A stretch of 64,000 nucleotides of DNA from Epiperipatus broadwayi (GCA_028023455.1 JAQFVV010012394.1:21966900-22030899), one strand, 5' to 3'. Shown: positions 12,076 through 27,000, counted from the stretch's first letter. The notes: generated by a model from the letters alone, not told the origin. Numbers and translations are program-made.

Positions 12076-12539
12076 CAGTTTATTACTGTAATGAGGATTT
12101 TCAGGGGATTTAAATTGGAAACCAATGCAAGCTATCTTTTTTGGTATCTATTTTTTAAACTTTTTTTTTTACTATGAAGATAAAAACTTAAAGCACTCTT
12201 AAGGTTTTGAAGAAGTCAGTGAACTTTTATAGATTTGGCATGAGATCAATAACTTGTTCTTTTCTAACTATAAGTATTTTTTTATTCTGACCAAAAATAT
12301 TACGGCTAAAACATGACTTAAAATTTTTAACTTATTACATTATTATGTAAACAAAAGCAGTTTTGTTTGATATATAACAAAAATGGTTCCAACTTTGAAT
12401 CCCAAATTCTAATTGATAAAAGCAAAACCCAGAAGCTGGTCTGGGTATGGGAAATAAAGTGTATTACCATCTGATAATAATTTATTTAAACTTTATGGTA
12501 GATGGCACTAGAGTAGAGGACCATTCTTGTTTATAATTT

Positions 12540-13255
12540 TCACTTCTATACTCATATCCATCTCAGATACCTTTCAGTACATATTTTTCAATCATGTTAG
12601 TGATACATATTTTTTTTCCTTATCCATGTATTTTGTTTGTGACTCCTTGTTATTCCTAGCATTTATCTTATTATATTTTTATGTTTGCTGCTCTTGATTG
12701 TAATCTATTCACTTCTATATTCTTGTCCATCCCAGATATCTTTTAGCATCTGTTTTTTTTTTTTTTTTCAATAATGTTAGTAATATATTATTTGCTTTTT
12801 TTTTATTTGTGGTGCATAATAAAAACACTTTGTAAATGTTGGCTCATCCATTATTTGTGGTTTGTTTGTGACTCTTCCTTGTTATTCCCCAGAATGTATC
12901 TTATTATGTTTTATAGTCTTTGCATTATGCTTCTGTTAAGCATTCATGTCCCAAATTTACAATTAAGCACTGTTAGAACTCATTTATTAAAACTTCAAGC
13001 AATGTTTTCATCTGTATTAATAATCTGACAAAGATATTTACAGTTATTAACTTCTTCTAATTCATTTCTGTTTTAGAAAAATCATGGAAAATTCCAACTT
13101 TATTAGCATTTATCTTTAGTCCTACTTTCTTGTTTTCAGTTGTCAATCCTTGCAACTTTTTGTCGGATTTTTTTTTTTTTGCCAACAAAAATATTATTTT
13201 TTCCAGACCTTTGTTATATTGTAAAACATCTTTAAATCCTCTGTGTGGCATGGTA
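12540..13255 (-). mobile_element. LINE reverse-transcriptase remnant, minus strand
   Basis: Minus-strand translation of 13057-13251 includes LTTENKKVGLKINANK, which matches the segment that follows the YADD active site in many non-LTR reverse transcriptases (consensus close to SxKxGLKINxxKT). The catalytic aspartates are not seen. Downstream on the same strand (12540-12900) two diverged direct copies of about 175 bases carry further broken coding-like sequence. It is a dead fragment; the clade cannot be fixed from this alone. Confidence 0.5.
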
Positions 13256-16200
13256 CATTTGTATGAGTAGCAGATTCTGGATATTCATGATTTATGGCCC
13301 AGCTACCCTGATGCTTATATTTCTTATAAATTCCGGAGCAATAAATAATTCTTTTATTTTTTTTACTATTATCTTCAATATGAATTTATTTTTTTAAAAA
13401 AATTAACCCTTTAAGAAATTATTCTTTTTTAAAATATATTGTTATGTAATTAAAACATTGCAAAGAAACAGAATTTAATAAAAAATATAACTAACTTAGA
13501 ATTTTATATCAAACATTGACATGAGACAAGCTATTATACTCCAGCTGGAAATGTCATCGGACTTACTCATGAGGCTGACTGGTCAAAATACAGCTGGAAG
13601 GGATAGGAAACTTATAAGGGCATTTAGAGTTCTTTTTTCCATGGTTCACCCTAGAATTAAAAGCGATAACTCATTAACAGTAGCAGGTAAAATGTAGCCA
13701 TTGTGAAATATATTCTAAATACGAGTGTATATTTGTTATATTCGGTAATCAATATATTAGAAACATATTTGCATGGGGGAGAACTACAAATTTAAAGAAA
13801 CTGAATTCTGCTAACAAAGAAGAATAATAATCACCGAATCTTTCCTAAGAAAGTCATGTGACCTATGAGCAGCTAATCTACAGCTTAAGCATAGTAGATT
13901 CGTGAATTATGCTGGGATTTTTCTCACTTTACTCTGCTGAGAATTAATTAAGCAACCTTTAATCTCAAGCCCACTATTCCATCGCTGGAATAAACTTCAC
14001 AGGGCAGCACTGCTAAACCAACTGAATGATAATGAATTTTGTAAAACTATCAGTAGAAGCTGTAAGTATAAAATGCTAAAATACAAATTAAATACAATTT
14101 TACATGCTTTATTGGAAAAAAAACTCAACAGTAATGCAAATGGAGAAGTTAAAAAAAGTCATATCTTTTTCCATCTAATCATGAATTAAGTTTTAGTTTT
14201 AAAAAGCCAATAACTTCATTATTAAGATTTTGAAAAAAAAAAGAGCATATACCATTTCTAAATTTAAAACGTATAAGTATAAATTTTATCTATTTCAAAT
14301 TTTGTTGCTCTTTTTATTCTAACAATAATAACTTTAATAAAATTAATTTTTATTTGTGCAAAAAGCATTTGAAACTTTTTTTTATTTAAAAAAATTCCTT
14401 CATCTATATGTTCACAAAAATATTAGACTTATTTATTTCTCATAATACTATATCAATAGACTATGTTTAATCACTATATGACAATGCTATTTGCATATGC
14501 AATTATTATTATTTATCAGGATAGATCTGCATGGATATGCAAATTAGGTTGGGAAGAATCAAACCTTAAAAGTGTAAAAACTTTTCTATCAAGTTTTATT
14601 TACTTCATAACAAATATATAACCTTGCACATAAATAGCAAAAATTAAATGAATAACAGCATTTTTGATATGCATTTCTTCATAATCAGTTATGCATGGAG
14701 AGACTGTTGAATTAGCCATAGCCTAGTGCTTTTCAAAGCAGCCTGCATCAATACATGACATTTCAATATATTATAATTAATATATCATACTTGTTTATTT
14801 TTACAATGTCTTTCATTGTTAATGTTAGTCTAGATATGTTCAACTGTCTAGCAGTCTCTTCTGTAAAAACTCTCTTAACCGTTTCATTGATTTCCAGTCA
14901 GTAACATTTGTTCAATTTTTTCACCTCAGCACCATTATGTATTGATGTTATTTTAATAATAATCACTTATTCAATCTATTTTTCATCGAATTAAGTTTAT
15001 TTTTAAAGAAAATTTGTTTCTATTTTAGTTTTCATTTTGTACATTGAGGTCAGGTCTAATTAGGGAAGTAGAAAAATTTTAATTCACTCAAGCTTGGCTT
15101 GGTGCAATGAGAACTTTTGACATTACACTTGCCAAAAAAGAAAGATAAAATTATTTTAAATTTGCAGGCTTGTTTTTATATTTCAAATATATCATGTATT
15201 TTAATGATATTTTTATTAATAAAAATATATTTAATTTTCATATGTAATGTTTTTTAAGAATTAAAACAATCCGCATAATGAGAAAAAATAAATTAGAAGC
15301 TCAGATTACTTTTCTCAATGTAAATTAATGATTTAATAAATTATTTTGTTTTTTTAAATACACTTATTTATTTTCTAAATATTAATTATTCTAGAAAATA
15401 ATTTACTTTTTTACAATCTGAAGACGTATATGTGCAAAATTAACCTCATTTTAAATAGTTTAATCTTCCATGAAATGGTTAATTAGAACTGTTTTGGATT
15501 TTTTTCTCTAGTAAGAAGATTTATCTTTCTGAGAAAGACTTTTAGTCAATTGGAATTATAAGATACAATAAAGAAAGGTGTAAAAGTAAAAAATATGCAG
15601 AAACTGAATATGCAAGCAATACAAAAAAAAGTCATTACCAACAACTGGTAATATAAATAGATAACCCTCTACTATCATGGGCTATCTGGAATACTTTTGT
15701 CATATAGTTTATAAATTTTAGGATCAGTTCTCTTCTTTTTTTCCTACTCATTGATTACTCAAGCTTATGAATTGATAACTTTTGGATTAGGATTAAGAAA
15801 ACAGCTCCTGAAATGGATGTATGCAACCTAAATCTCTTTTATCAGCAATTATTTTTATGATAATGTTAATAATCATATGGATAGTTGCCTGGGAAGTCAT
15901 TCAACATTCAAATGACAGGTTAAACATAACAGAACCATTCAATGCAGTTCTTCAAGTCTATTTGCTCTAAATTTAATATCCATTAGCCTAAAATGCATTG
16001 CTTTTAGCATTCTAACAGCATCTTAATTACCTTTCAATATTTAGTTTAGGTATTTCAAACTGTTCATAGAGGGTGTATAGAATATATATTATTGGATGTT
16101 CCATACAAAAAATAAATTATGCTTATTCTAAGATTTAATAATAGAACATAATAAAATCTGATGGGAAAGTAAGCATCAAAAATTGAGTATTACATGATAT

Positions 16201-16299
16201 ATTGAATAGATAAAGAAGTTGGAGAAAAGTTTTAAAAAATAAATAATAGAATAGCTTTATTACGCATGACTTCATAAGAAGTTTGTGCATCAGAAATGT

Positions 16300-16366
16300 T
16301 AGAACTGGAATCAATTTGAGGATCTTATGCTCCGGAATGTGACATGCTACCATTCCACTAAACCAT
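16300..16366 (-). repeat. tRNA-like SINE fragment
   Basis: On the minus strand the block begins TGGTTTAGTGGAATGGTAGC, an A-box-like tRNA head, and continues with GGAGCATAAGATCC and a weak ATTGATTCCAG B-box region. The copy near 52.2 kb shares the GGAGCATAA(G/A)ATCC core, so this is one SINE family rather than a tRNA gene. Confidence 0.55.
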
Positions 16367-16554
16367 ACAGAATTAAAATTTAAGAAAACATTTTTTAAAA
16401 ATAGATGTATATTCTCATCATAATTTTAGGTAATCTAATTATTTACTGTTTCAAATTTTCTGTTTACACTAATTTTCTATTAAAATAAATTTTGGAAAAA
16501 AGTACTGCTTAGTTAGCCCCAGGATTAAGAAGTGCTGAACTAGAATTATCCAAA

Positions 16555-16705
16555 TTGCAGCTAATAGAGATGAAAGTCGCAGTTAGAAACTAGTGGGGAT
16601 ATTAGATGAGGGATTTTGATGCACAAGCCTTCTAGCATCCATTTATTACTCTGGTTGTCACAGGGTGGCACTATTGTATGGGGAAAGTTGCTACTGTTTT
16701 AACAA
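16555..16705 (+). mobile_element. FB foldback-family 3' end, diverged
   Basis: This contains the family 3' half: GATGAAAGTCGCAGTTAGAAAC, GCACAAGCCTTCTAGCATCC, ATTACTCTGG, GGTGGCACTATTG and AAGTTGCTACTGTTTTAAC. It shows an uninterrupted GCTACTGTTTTAAC where the copy at 57.2-58.2 kb is split by a LINE, so it preserves that empty site. Confidence 0.65.
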
Positions 16706-19573
16706 ACATAAAAAAAACAAGTGATATCGTTTCTTAAAATTATTACATCTATACGTAGTATTACAGTGTATGTTATGATATTAACAGTTTTATTTCTGTG
16801 CTTTTCTGAGATATGATCATGCTACAACTAAATTTTAACATAGAATATATTTTCTAGGTTAGGTGGCACTAAAATTGTCACTTTTTTGCCAGTTTCACAT
16901 GTGCATGGTTCTCATGTAAATAAAGCTAACATGGTGACCATATATAGGATGGGCAGTGATGTTTTCATGGATACTGTTTTATTTTTTTAAAATGACAAAA
17001 TTATTTTTATTTGGATGTTAGATTAAAAAAAGTGAAAGTAAATAAGAAAAAAAATCTGGTTGGAAAAACTGGGGGGGATGCACTCAAAAAGAAATTGAAT
17101 TTGTCAAACTAGCTACAAAATGGTTCTCACTGCAAATAAAAAACGTAGATAAATATTCTTTCATATTGACAGATGAAATCCAAAATTGAAGAACAAAATA
17201 TGTTCTCCCAATGGCAATTAAGATACCATTATTGATGAAATTACAGCTCAAGTAAGCATCAAAATATGAGACCGTTTGCTGCTAGAAAGTGATTTAACAA
17301 GATGATCATCGATGATAAATGGCTACTTGGCAGGATCATCATATTGTGTAGTAAAGTGACCATCTATCACTGATAAATTCATTTGTTATGTAATAACATG
17401 TAGTTCCTACCTGGAATAAATTCAAGAAAAAATTTATGACTTTCCTATTTCAGAAGATGGAAGAAGTGTTAATAGCAATTGGATTTCTAAAATCTTACTT
17501 AATGATGAAAAGTCAATAGCAATGGCTTTTATATAGTATATCAATGAATTGTTTATTTTACTTTTCTTGTGAATTTTTTTTTTTTAAATCAAGTTTTTTT
17601 TTAGATATATTAAAAAGGTTTAAAGCCAAGATTAACCTGATCATGATAATAATCCAGAACCTAGAAGATATTGCAGAAATTGAAAGATTTTGATACAACA
17701 ATCCTTGATCCCCTAGAAAATATACCATCATAAGCTGTAAAATGTTATTAATTGTTCATATTTTGTGAGTAAAAATAATTTTATATTAAGGGGCTCATCT
17801 AATATAATAGATGACTTTTAATGTGGAATTGTTTTATATTTGATTGAATTTGTCGGCCATTATAATTTAATTATTAGCCAGCATATTGAAAAATAAAGTC
17901 GAGACCATCAGTGACATCCTGAAAAATCTAAAATGAAATTACAAATTTAATAGAAACAGAAAAATTAAACAAAATTAATGGACATGCAAAATATTTCTCA
18001 ATTTTATTTGATTGTATGCCAAATGTATCACGAAGAAAACAAATATTGTAAATGTAAGAATTAAAAACTTTAAATGTATAAATAGAAAAAAGTCAAACAA
18101 ATTCACCTTTCTTATTACTGTTACAGTGTTTACTTTATTAAAATTCATCAACCTTAGAGTTTTGATTGACCAACAATCTTCTTCGAGCTATATATATATA
18201 AATGCTACTCAATGATCAGATTAAACGTGTCAATTATTTATATTAATTTCAATTTTCAGGTGCCTCCTGAATTTAAACATCAAGAAATTGACTGGCACAT
18301 ATATATATATTCAAACAATATTTTTCTTAATAGGATAATGGTGACCACTACACGGCCTCTATTTGCAATACTTGGCTAGATCATGAAGAACATAAGTTAT
18401 TCCTGATAAATGGACATGGAATAAATATGCAAACCAGACATTATTAAATATAAAAGGTTAACACATTATAACAACAATTGTTTAATTATAAACTATAATT
18501 ATCAGTCAAAGTATAACTTTCTTTTCTTTTTTAATAAAACCATTTCTACAATCTCTTTATTTTATTATTTTATTTTGCATGTATGGAGGAAAACAATATT
18601 ATAAAGTATCCAAGGTGTCTTTAATTAATTTTAAACATTAATATTCATTACATTTATAATATTAATATTTATAATATTAATATTTATAACATTAAGAGCT
18701 GCTAATAATACAAGTGTAAAATTTAAAGATAGGTGTACTAAAAGTATATGTTTTGAAGAAGATTGCTGGGGTAATCAAAACTGTAAAAAATGGTAGTAAA
18801 TAAAGCATTGTGTAACAGTAGTAAAGTGCATGGTTGATTTAGTATTATATGGTAACATTAATACAGTTTTATAATCAAGTACATTTTTCATACAGTCAAT
18901 TTCAAACCTCTAATACAACTTAAAATACAATTCTGCATATGGCCGATTTCACAAGTATAAGATATTCATGCACTCAAAAGTTTCCTAGAATAGATATCTG
19001 CATATACCTAATATGGGATAAATATAACCATTACACCTTACTATGATGGTAATTATAGAAAATGGTCATTTTAGGTCCAAATCTTCATTTAATAAATTAC
19101 ATTTTAACTATAGAAATGGTTCATTTTGAGATAATCCCTAAATCTATAAAACAAAATCACAAATGACATCTATATAAATACAGAAATATTTTTAACAAAC
19201 AATTGCATATATAATACAAGCTCACCTACACAAAATCTAATTCTCAGGAATCAAAAGAAGGGCTAACTACAAACAAATGAACCTGATTGATGCAATTAAA
19301 TCATTAACTTAAAATACTTATAATTGCCAATCATTATTTAACACTTGGATACTTTGTTTTACTTTTTTTTTTAGCATGGATACTTCCATTTTACAAATAT
19401 CTTCCATTATTATATATATATATTGTTTTAACTTGATAATTTCAAAACAAAAAAAGCTTTACTTAACATATATATTTTTAAAAAAAAGTTTTTTTTTTTT
19501 TTATAACACAGGTAGAATACTTAACTGCAAATGCTGTTTTTTTTTTAAAAAAACAACAACAAAGCATTCACAT

Positions 19574-19849
19574 CATAAACAATGAGGATTGCCAATTCCT
19601 CAATAAGCTTTGTGATAAATGCTTAGACAGAGCCAGCATTTAAAATATCTGTCAGGAACCTCCACCCCTGACCATGATTTCATGCTTTGGCACTCCTCAG
19701 AGAGGTGCCAGGGTAGGTTCAGACCTACCCTGCATGAAACCATGGTCAGGGGTTTGGGGGGGTTCCTGTCAGAGATATTTTAAATGCTGGCTTTGGCTAA
19801 ACATTTATCACAAAGCTTGTTGAGGAATTGGCAATTCTTATTGTTTATA
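19574..19849. mobile_element. Palindromic MITE-like repeat, 276 bases
   Basis: Two arms of about 110 bases (19574-19684 and 19732-19849) are near-perfect inverted copies; for instance GATTGCCAATTCCTCAATAA is matched on the right by TTGAGGAATTGGCAATTC. The centre (19685-19731) holds a smaller inverted pair (GTAGGTTCAGACCTAC). It is markedly more GC-rich than its surroundings. A target duplication is not obvious. It would form a long hairpin if transcribed. Confidence 0.75.
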
Positions 19850-21606
19850 ACTTACAAGCTTAAGAGAATAGGGTCATGTGATCTATGACTCTTATTTTGT
19901 CTATTTATATTCACTTCATAAAGTTTGTTTGGATTACTATACTAAAATAAATTTAGAATAGTTGGGATAAAATTTACATTTTTTTTTTTTTAAACAAAAC
20001 ACTTCATAAAAAATAAATATATTTAAAAACCAACAACTTACAAAGCCCCAAGTTCCATAGTCATAATTTGATTTTCTTCAAGATGGCAAGAATTAATTCA
20101 TTTTTAAGTGGCATAATGTTATATCCCATGTGTCCAGAATAAGATTAGCAGTTTTTCCTCTTTTACTCACTCAGCATAATGAAAGTCTTATGTTGCTTGA
20201 ATAAAAATGAGAATCCAGAATGACTGCTATAAAAAAAATTGACTTTATATAAGTTTTACTTCTTCCTGTTTTTGAATACCCTAACTCAGTTTTCCAACAT
20301 GTTTGATCTTGTTTTAGTTTCAACATCTTTTTATTTTAATTATGAAATTTTTGAAAACACCTTAATTGATTAATTTGCCAAATATATTAATTGCCTGAAT
20401 TTTTTTCTTATTTTCCAATCTATTATTGAAACAGGCATAACCCTTTTTTTCTTCTAATTTTTATCTGAATTGTTTTGCAATTCATTCTTTGCTAAGAGAA
20501 AGTTTTATATATTTTATCAGTTTCTCCTATTTTTTTTTAGTGACCATTACAGTACATAATTTAATATGACAATTAATAGTTTAGTTTAATATAGATTTAA
20601 CATTTCAATTTAAAGTTTGTTATATTTTATTATTATTACATTATATAATAAACATTTTTTTCAACTTTTAAATGCTATATTTATTAGCATTCTTACAACT
20701 CTGAACAGCAGCTCTGCCTTATGGAAGACTGCATGGACAACACTCAAATGAATAAAATATCCATTTAAACATGAATACATACATAGTTTATCATATAAAC
20801 AATCAACTTAATATTATATCTCCATATAAAATCAAAACTATAAGGTTGATGATTTTAAATAAAATATTAAGAAAACTGGATTTGTTTAATTTTTTATAAT
20901 TTTATCAGTACTTATAAGTTTACAATGGAAAAAGGGTTTATTGATTTTATTAAGAATAATGAAAAATCAGATCATGGAATATCAAAAGAAATTTTAAAAA
21001 AATTACATTAAATGACTTAAGATATTAAGAATTACAAAGGTCAAGGACACAATGAAGATGCCATTATGGCAGGTAATTACTGTTGAGTTCAAACACAAAT
21101 TATCTGGATATGTTCCATATGCAATACATACATTGAATATTAATAATTTTAATTGCATATAAATAACTGTTACTGCTATGACATATTCGGACATGATTAT
21201 TCTATGAATCTTATTGAAGTTCATGCTTCTGAAATTTCACCAATTATGAAAATTTTTTTTTTTTTCTGAAGTTCAAAACATTTTAAACTCTTTTTCAGAC
21301 TCCGTGTCTACTTTTTAAATGGAAAATATATCACAGATATGTCTTACGATGTTTTTAAAATATTATGGAGAGTTTGATATTTTCAAACTTTGCTTAGAAA
21401 TGGAAAGTTTTAAATGGCAAGTTTAAGAACTCATTATACATAATTTCACATCAATTATTAAAAATGATTCATAATTGTCAAATTCAGATGGTGTATCCTA
21501 ATATTGAGATTATATTGCTATATTTTTAACTGTACCTGTAATGATAGCCTCATATGAATGCTGTTTCAGAAAAGTAAAATTAATTAAAAATTATTTAAAG
21601 AAGACT

Positions 21607-21720
21607 AAATGTAGGGGATTTGAACTCAGACTTTCAAGCACCCTTCAACTATCCACACTATCCCATATCACAGATAGTTGAAGGGTGCTTGAAAGTCTGA
21701 GTTCAAATCCCCTATATTTA
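21607..21720. repeat. Inverted duplicate carrying a pol III B-box-like sequence
   Basis: Arms 21607-21652 and 21673-21720 are inverted copies around a 20-base spacer. The right arm reads GAAAGTCTGAGTTCAAATCC, in which GAGTTCAAATCC fits the T-arm / B-box consensus of tRNA genes; the left arm has the same on the minus strand. Only the 3' half of a tRNA-like unit is present, so it looks like two SINE fragments head to head. Confidence 0.6.
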
Positions 21721-23925
21721 CTATTATATATATTAAGAATGCCTGTATTTCAAATATTAAAGAAGATTAGCAAATTTGAGCATAAAGTTAATTGAAGATG
21801 AAATAGCCGAGTCACTAGGTTATGCCAATCTCATAGATTTTGCAGCAATAAAATCACAAAAAGAAATATTTTAAATAAATATTTTTTTCCCAAATATAAA
21901 AAGTGTAAGTTATGTTAATACTTTTTAAAATTTATTTATATTAATGAAAATTTTGAAAAATGCATACCCACTTACAAATTTTAATAAAATGCATCGAATT
22001 TTCTCATATTTGTCTTCAAATTTTTCTGAAATCTTTGATAAGTGGAGCCCAAATTACTTTGCCCCAGATTCCAAATAGATTGCTTTGGCACTGCTTATAT
22101 TTTATTATATCTCTGAAATATTGGAAAAAACTATTTTAGAAATTGCTTTTCTAATATAATTCATTTTGACAAAAAAAAAAAAAAAGGAATTATGGATCAT
22201 TATTAATTTTTAGTATGAAATAACGCTTAACATCTTCTAAGATCTGTGTAATATTATTGTGGGAAGCTTATTTAAGTATTATAATTTGCATTATAATGTA
22301 TACTTGGCTTCTGTTTTGATTGTATTACTTCGTTTATAGCCTTTTTAAAAACGTTCTTTCTGCTCTTGCGCAGTTGTCTCCAGTTTAAAACGAACAATTT
22401 AATGTCCTTCAGTCATTCAAAATATTTAAAAAAAAACATCTTTTTGTAATTGTCATGTATTAATTTAAATGACAAAAAAAAAGAGGATATAATTCCAGTT
22501 TATTTGTAAGATCTTAGCTAATTGGTTCACTATTTAAGTACCGCAGAATGAACAAACCAACGGTAAATAGTTAAATGAAAAATTGGAACAAAATTTAAAA
22601 TACTACAAATAATTGAAGTATAATCATCAAGTTAGTTTTCTCTTAGATTTAATAACGTATTAATTTACACAATTCTTTCTAACTTGTAACCAGGTTTCCC
22701 TTTCAGAAACATTCCCTGAAACTGTCTTTGATTAATCAGACCGGTTACACTTGTTCTCATTATTTATTATTTTGTCTAAAATATAAATTAAAGATAATAA
22801 TGTCTAATGTGGCATTGTATCTGCGTAGATGTTTTGAGCCTAAGGGATTGCTACGCTTAAAATAAGGAGGGAAGAGGGAGTTAATAAGAGTTAACTTGTA
22901 AAATGAAACAAAAAAAAATATTTTTTTAATATTAATTATTTTTTGATATACAAAATTACTTATTGACACTATATATAAAATTTAAATAGATGTAGCAAAA
23001 AAATCTTACTAATATGTTTATCTCATTAAAAATTGTCCAAAGGGAATAGGAAAATTTGAATAATATTGTATATATCACACACATACAGGCATAACTTATT
23101 TAAGAAATCGGATAATGCAGAAAGAACTTCTCCCCTCTTCCCATCTAGATTTATACTTGTTCGTAGCTACAGGCAAAATTAGTTTCCTTTAACTTAATAT
23201 TACGTGCTGTTTAAATTGTTAATAATCCTTTTGTTTCACACATATTAATATGTGATAAAAAATTTAGGCATTCACATATTAAATGATTATGCATCTAAAT
23301 GATATTTGTAAATAGTTTATTAAAAATTGTGGTGTAGGTCTGAATATTGAAATGCTACAATAAATAATTTTAAAAAATGGAAAATTATCACCGATCGATG
23401 AATTTCTCTTCATTTGCCTTTAGGCAATAATATACATCCATATTTTAAATCGAAATAAAGACCAAGTAATATATATATATTAACCATCAGATCATATGAA
23501 AAAACTATCTTTCCCCCATATTTACATCCATTCCAAATTTCCATCGCTGTTTTAGCCTAACTAATCTACCTAAAGATCTATAAATCTTGAAAAACCGATT
23601 TTATCATATCTGTATTTAATAAAGGCATATCACAATCTATTTAAAAAATGTTTAACGTAAAAAAAATTCCCACAAACTTATAAATTATAATCTCATGTCA
23701 ATCCTACCATATCACAATCGTTCATCTATGAAAGGTCTGAGTTTTTTTGCTAGTTGAAAATTGTGATATAGTAATGATGAGGTATGTATTGATTAAAACT
23801 AAAGAAATGACTTGAAAATAGCATCCACAGTGCAATAAATCTTCATTTTTTCTCAAGGTGTTAAAAGAATATAAAATTAGTCTTTTACTTTACTAGAAAT
23901 TGGTATAATAGGAAATTATTGAACT

Positions 23926-24002
23926 AGTAAACATCACATGATCACCATTTTTTATGTTTGTTCTTAACTGTTGCAATATGTATAGAGAGTTTTGCCTGTT
24001 TT
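23926..24002 (+). mobile_element. Minimal 77-base FB element with 13-bp target duplication
   Basis: Flanking repeats are AAATTATTGAACT (23913-23925) and AAATTATTGCACT (24003-24015), 12 of 13 identical. Between them lies only the 5' end (AAACATCACATGATCACC and the following tract) joined to the 3' end (ATAGAGAGTTTTGCCTGTTTT). The whole middle, including the hammerhead-like core, is absent, so the two ends appear sufficient for mobilisation. Confidence 0.8.
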
Positions 24003-27000
24003 AAATTATTGCACTGTTAGTACAGGCATAATAATTAGGTATTTGATACCTGTAACCCACCTGATGAGTGAAAATAGTTTCAAAATGTATGCATAGTGAG
24101 AGAGGATGTCTAAGCTTTTGTATTGGCAAGTGGTTGTGATAGTGGAGTTGAAACAAATGATGCATGACAACAACAAAACTTTTCAAAATGTTGCTTGAGA
24201 GGTCGTGACCTTTGAACATAAAAAATAACCAATTTTGTACATTAATCCTGAAACTGTTAATTGTTGAGCCTATCTATCACTCTACAATTGTACTAAACTG
24301 TGCAGAGTAACACACATGTTTTATCAATTCATATTTGCTACTCCATCTACATTTACCCACACATCTTTTTTCTTTTACATTGCAAACATTTTCCACCATT
24401 ATTAAAATACATTTTATGTATTACCCTCCCTCCCCCTTAACACTAAGTAAATTAGTTGATAATAAATTAGGAATTAATAACTACATATACTTTGTCAGAT
24501 TAGTTCTGTAAAGATAACAGACAAAATTGATCATAGAATACAATTTATGAGAATGTATTATGTCTTTGAAAAGGAAAACCTTTGGCAAATGTATTTTATC
24601 ACTGTTTCATAATGGATCTGTGACTTGTAAGCTTAATAGAACAGTGGTTAGCAAATTCAAATACATGAGAGAACAAGCAGGTATCTTTGACATTGGTGTT
24701 TTAAACTGAATCCTAGGAGATTGTAAAAGATCTAAAAGAAACTGTGAAATAAGGAAAATTGTTGCAGTTTGATTGAATGTAAAATCCTATTTCAATTCTG
24801 ATAGATCTTCATTCTGCAGTGAATCTGTAACTATGGTGATGGAATTTTTCACTTATTTAATGCATTATTTTTTATTCATTATTCTTTCATTGTTTAAAAA
24901 TCTTCTCAAAAAATATTAGATACAATTATTGTGAGTGTGTGTGTATATATATATATAGCTAATCTTTTTTGTTTTATTTGGTATCGTAGTTTTTTTTTCT
25001 TTTTTAATTATAACAATTCTTTATATCATTATATACATCGTCTAATATGATTTGATCTTCTATTCTCTATTTTTTTTTTAATGCCTATATTCTAATAACA
25101 AATGCTGTGTACGTTTTTATCCAAAATCCACACATATATTTAGGCTTATCTCTAATTCTTTCATTCCTGCATTACAGCAATTCATTTTCTCTCTTATTAT
25201 CTAAATATTTTCAGTTTCATTATTCATTGTTTAATGTCAAACTAATGTTTTTATTATTTACTGTCCTGACATCTTTCCTCTTACTAAATTGTCTTTCTTT
25301 TTTAACGCATTGTGTACCTAATATGTTGCTGGCATATGTACTTTAAAAATATATTCATCATGTAATTTTATTTTATAAGCTTTTTTTTTTACTTCAGTTT
25401 TCTTCCATTTAGATCATAATATATGGTTATTGTCGAGGATTGATTATTCCTATAATTTATATATACTGTAGCTGACAAAATATACAACCCATACAAAAAT
25501 CACTAAGAGGCAATCTGCATGTGTGATCCACATTCTATTTCACATAAGAACAGTGTCTTTTTTTATAGTATTCTAAAATCAGCTAGGCACAAGAGACTCT
25601 TATACTATTCTAATTAAATTATTGATGGCAAATAATGACAACATGCTAAAAATCTAATGAAACATTACAATTTATTCATGTATATACATAAAGATAACAC
25701 ACTATAGCATAAATTAACTATTAACTTACAAGACAAGTGCATACCATTTATTCATGAATTCTATTCTTAATTTTGTTTATTAGTTGTATGAATTTTATGC
25801 ATAGATAATATTGTGTACACTGGTATAATATAGTTAAAAGCTCTTAAACAGATATTAAGTAATTCTGAAAAGATATAAACTCGCTGCATAGTCTAACAAT
25901 CACAAGCAATTATTGTTACAATTTTAAGATCTATAAATCTGCAATCTCGGGATACAATAAATTTATAAACTATTCCAATAACCAAACTACCATAAATGCT
26001 TTCAGGCTGTAATGTAAGTAAGTAATTAAATTCTATATAAGCAAATGTAAAAAGCAACATTGGCGTTATTGATAGATACATACATGTGAACTAAGAGCAC
26101 ACTATATGATAGGAATTTACATCTACTGTGTATTAAGCATATGGATGACCAGCAGTTTTACAAATGGTATCATCCATGACATATACAAAGATAACTCATG
26201 TAAAATATGGTAGGAATCTCTATCTACCACATACTATTGCATTAAATAAATGAATAATAAATTATATATGAATGAATTTTATATGTAAAACAGCCCAAAA
26301 TAAAGGTTACAGCAGTTTACTTAGATCAATACTCCCAATTATCCTTCCTCAAAAGTAGAGGGTAGTTTGCTTAAAACTGTAACTTATTAAAAGACAGTTA
26401 ATAAGATATTAATTTATTCTGTCTATACAGCCCACTTGAATTCCCTTCAGAATTTATTAAATTTCAGGTTTAAATTGTTGTTTATATTTTCGATGAAGTG
26501 GAAATGACTGAAAACAATCAATCATTAAAAGTATGGTCAGAGATTGTGATAATAAATTTAAAATGCTTTATATAAAATTATCGCTAAATTGTGGCGTGAT
26601 AAAAAGAACAAAACAACAATCTCTTGCCATACCCACTTATAAGCAGATTTAGCAAACAATTACTGTCTAAAACATTTTTATTAGAGAGGAGATAAATAAT
26701 AGCAATCCTAGAGATTTTATAATATTCTTTTAAAGTTCATACCTATTTCTTTCAGTGATAAAAGTTCAAGTTTATCCTTTAGGTATTTGTATATTTGTGC
26801 AGGCTTTATCTGTTGAACCATAGCTATGGTGATAAGTTTTAATCATTATTCAAAATTCACAAAGTAAAACCAGTGGTAGTTTATTTTTTGCTTGATGGTT
26901 GCTTTCTCCCTGAAGCTTTGGACATTTACAGTTTATGTGTTAAATATACTGGACACACCATTGTAGATGTTTCTCCATTGGTTGACAGCTTTCTTTTCTG

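Noticed and set aside
25107-25346. 79-residue plus-strand hydrophobic frame
   Set aside because: Leu/Ser/Phe-rich translation of a pyrimidine-rich tract; no start context or conservation.
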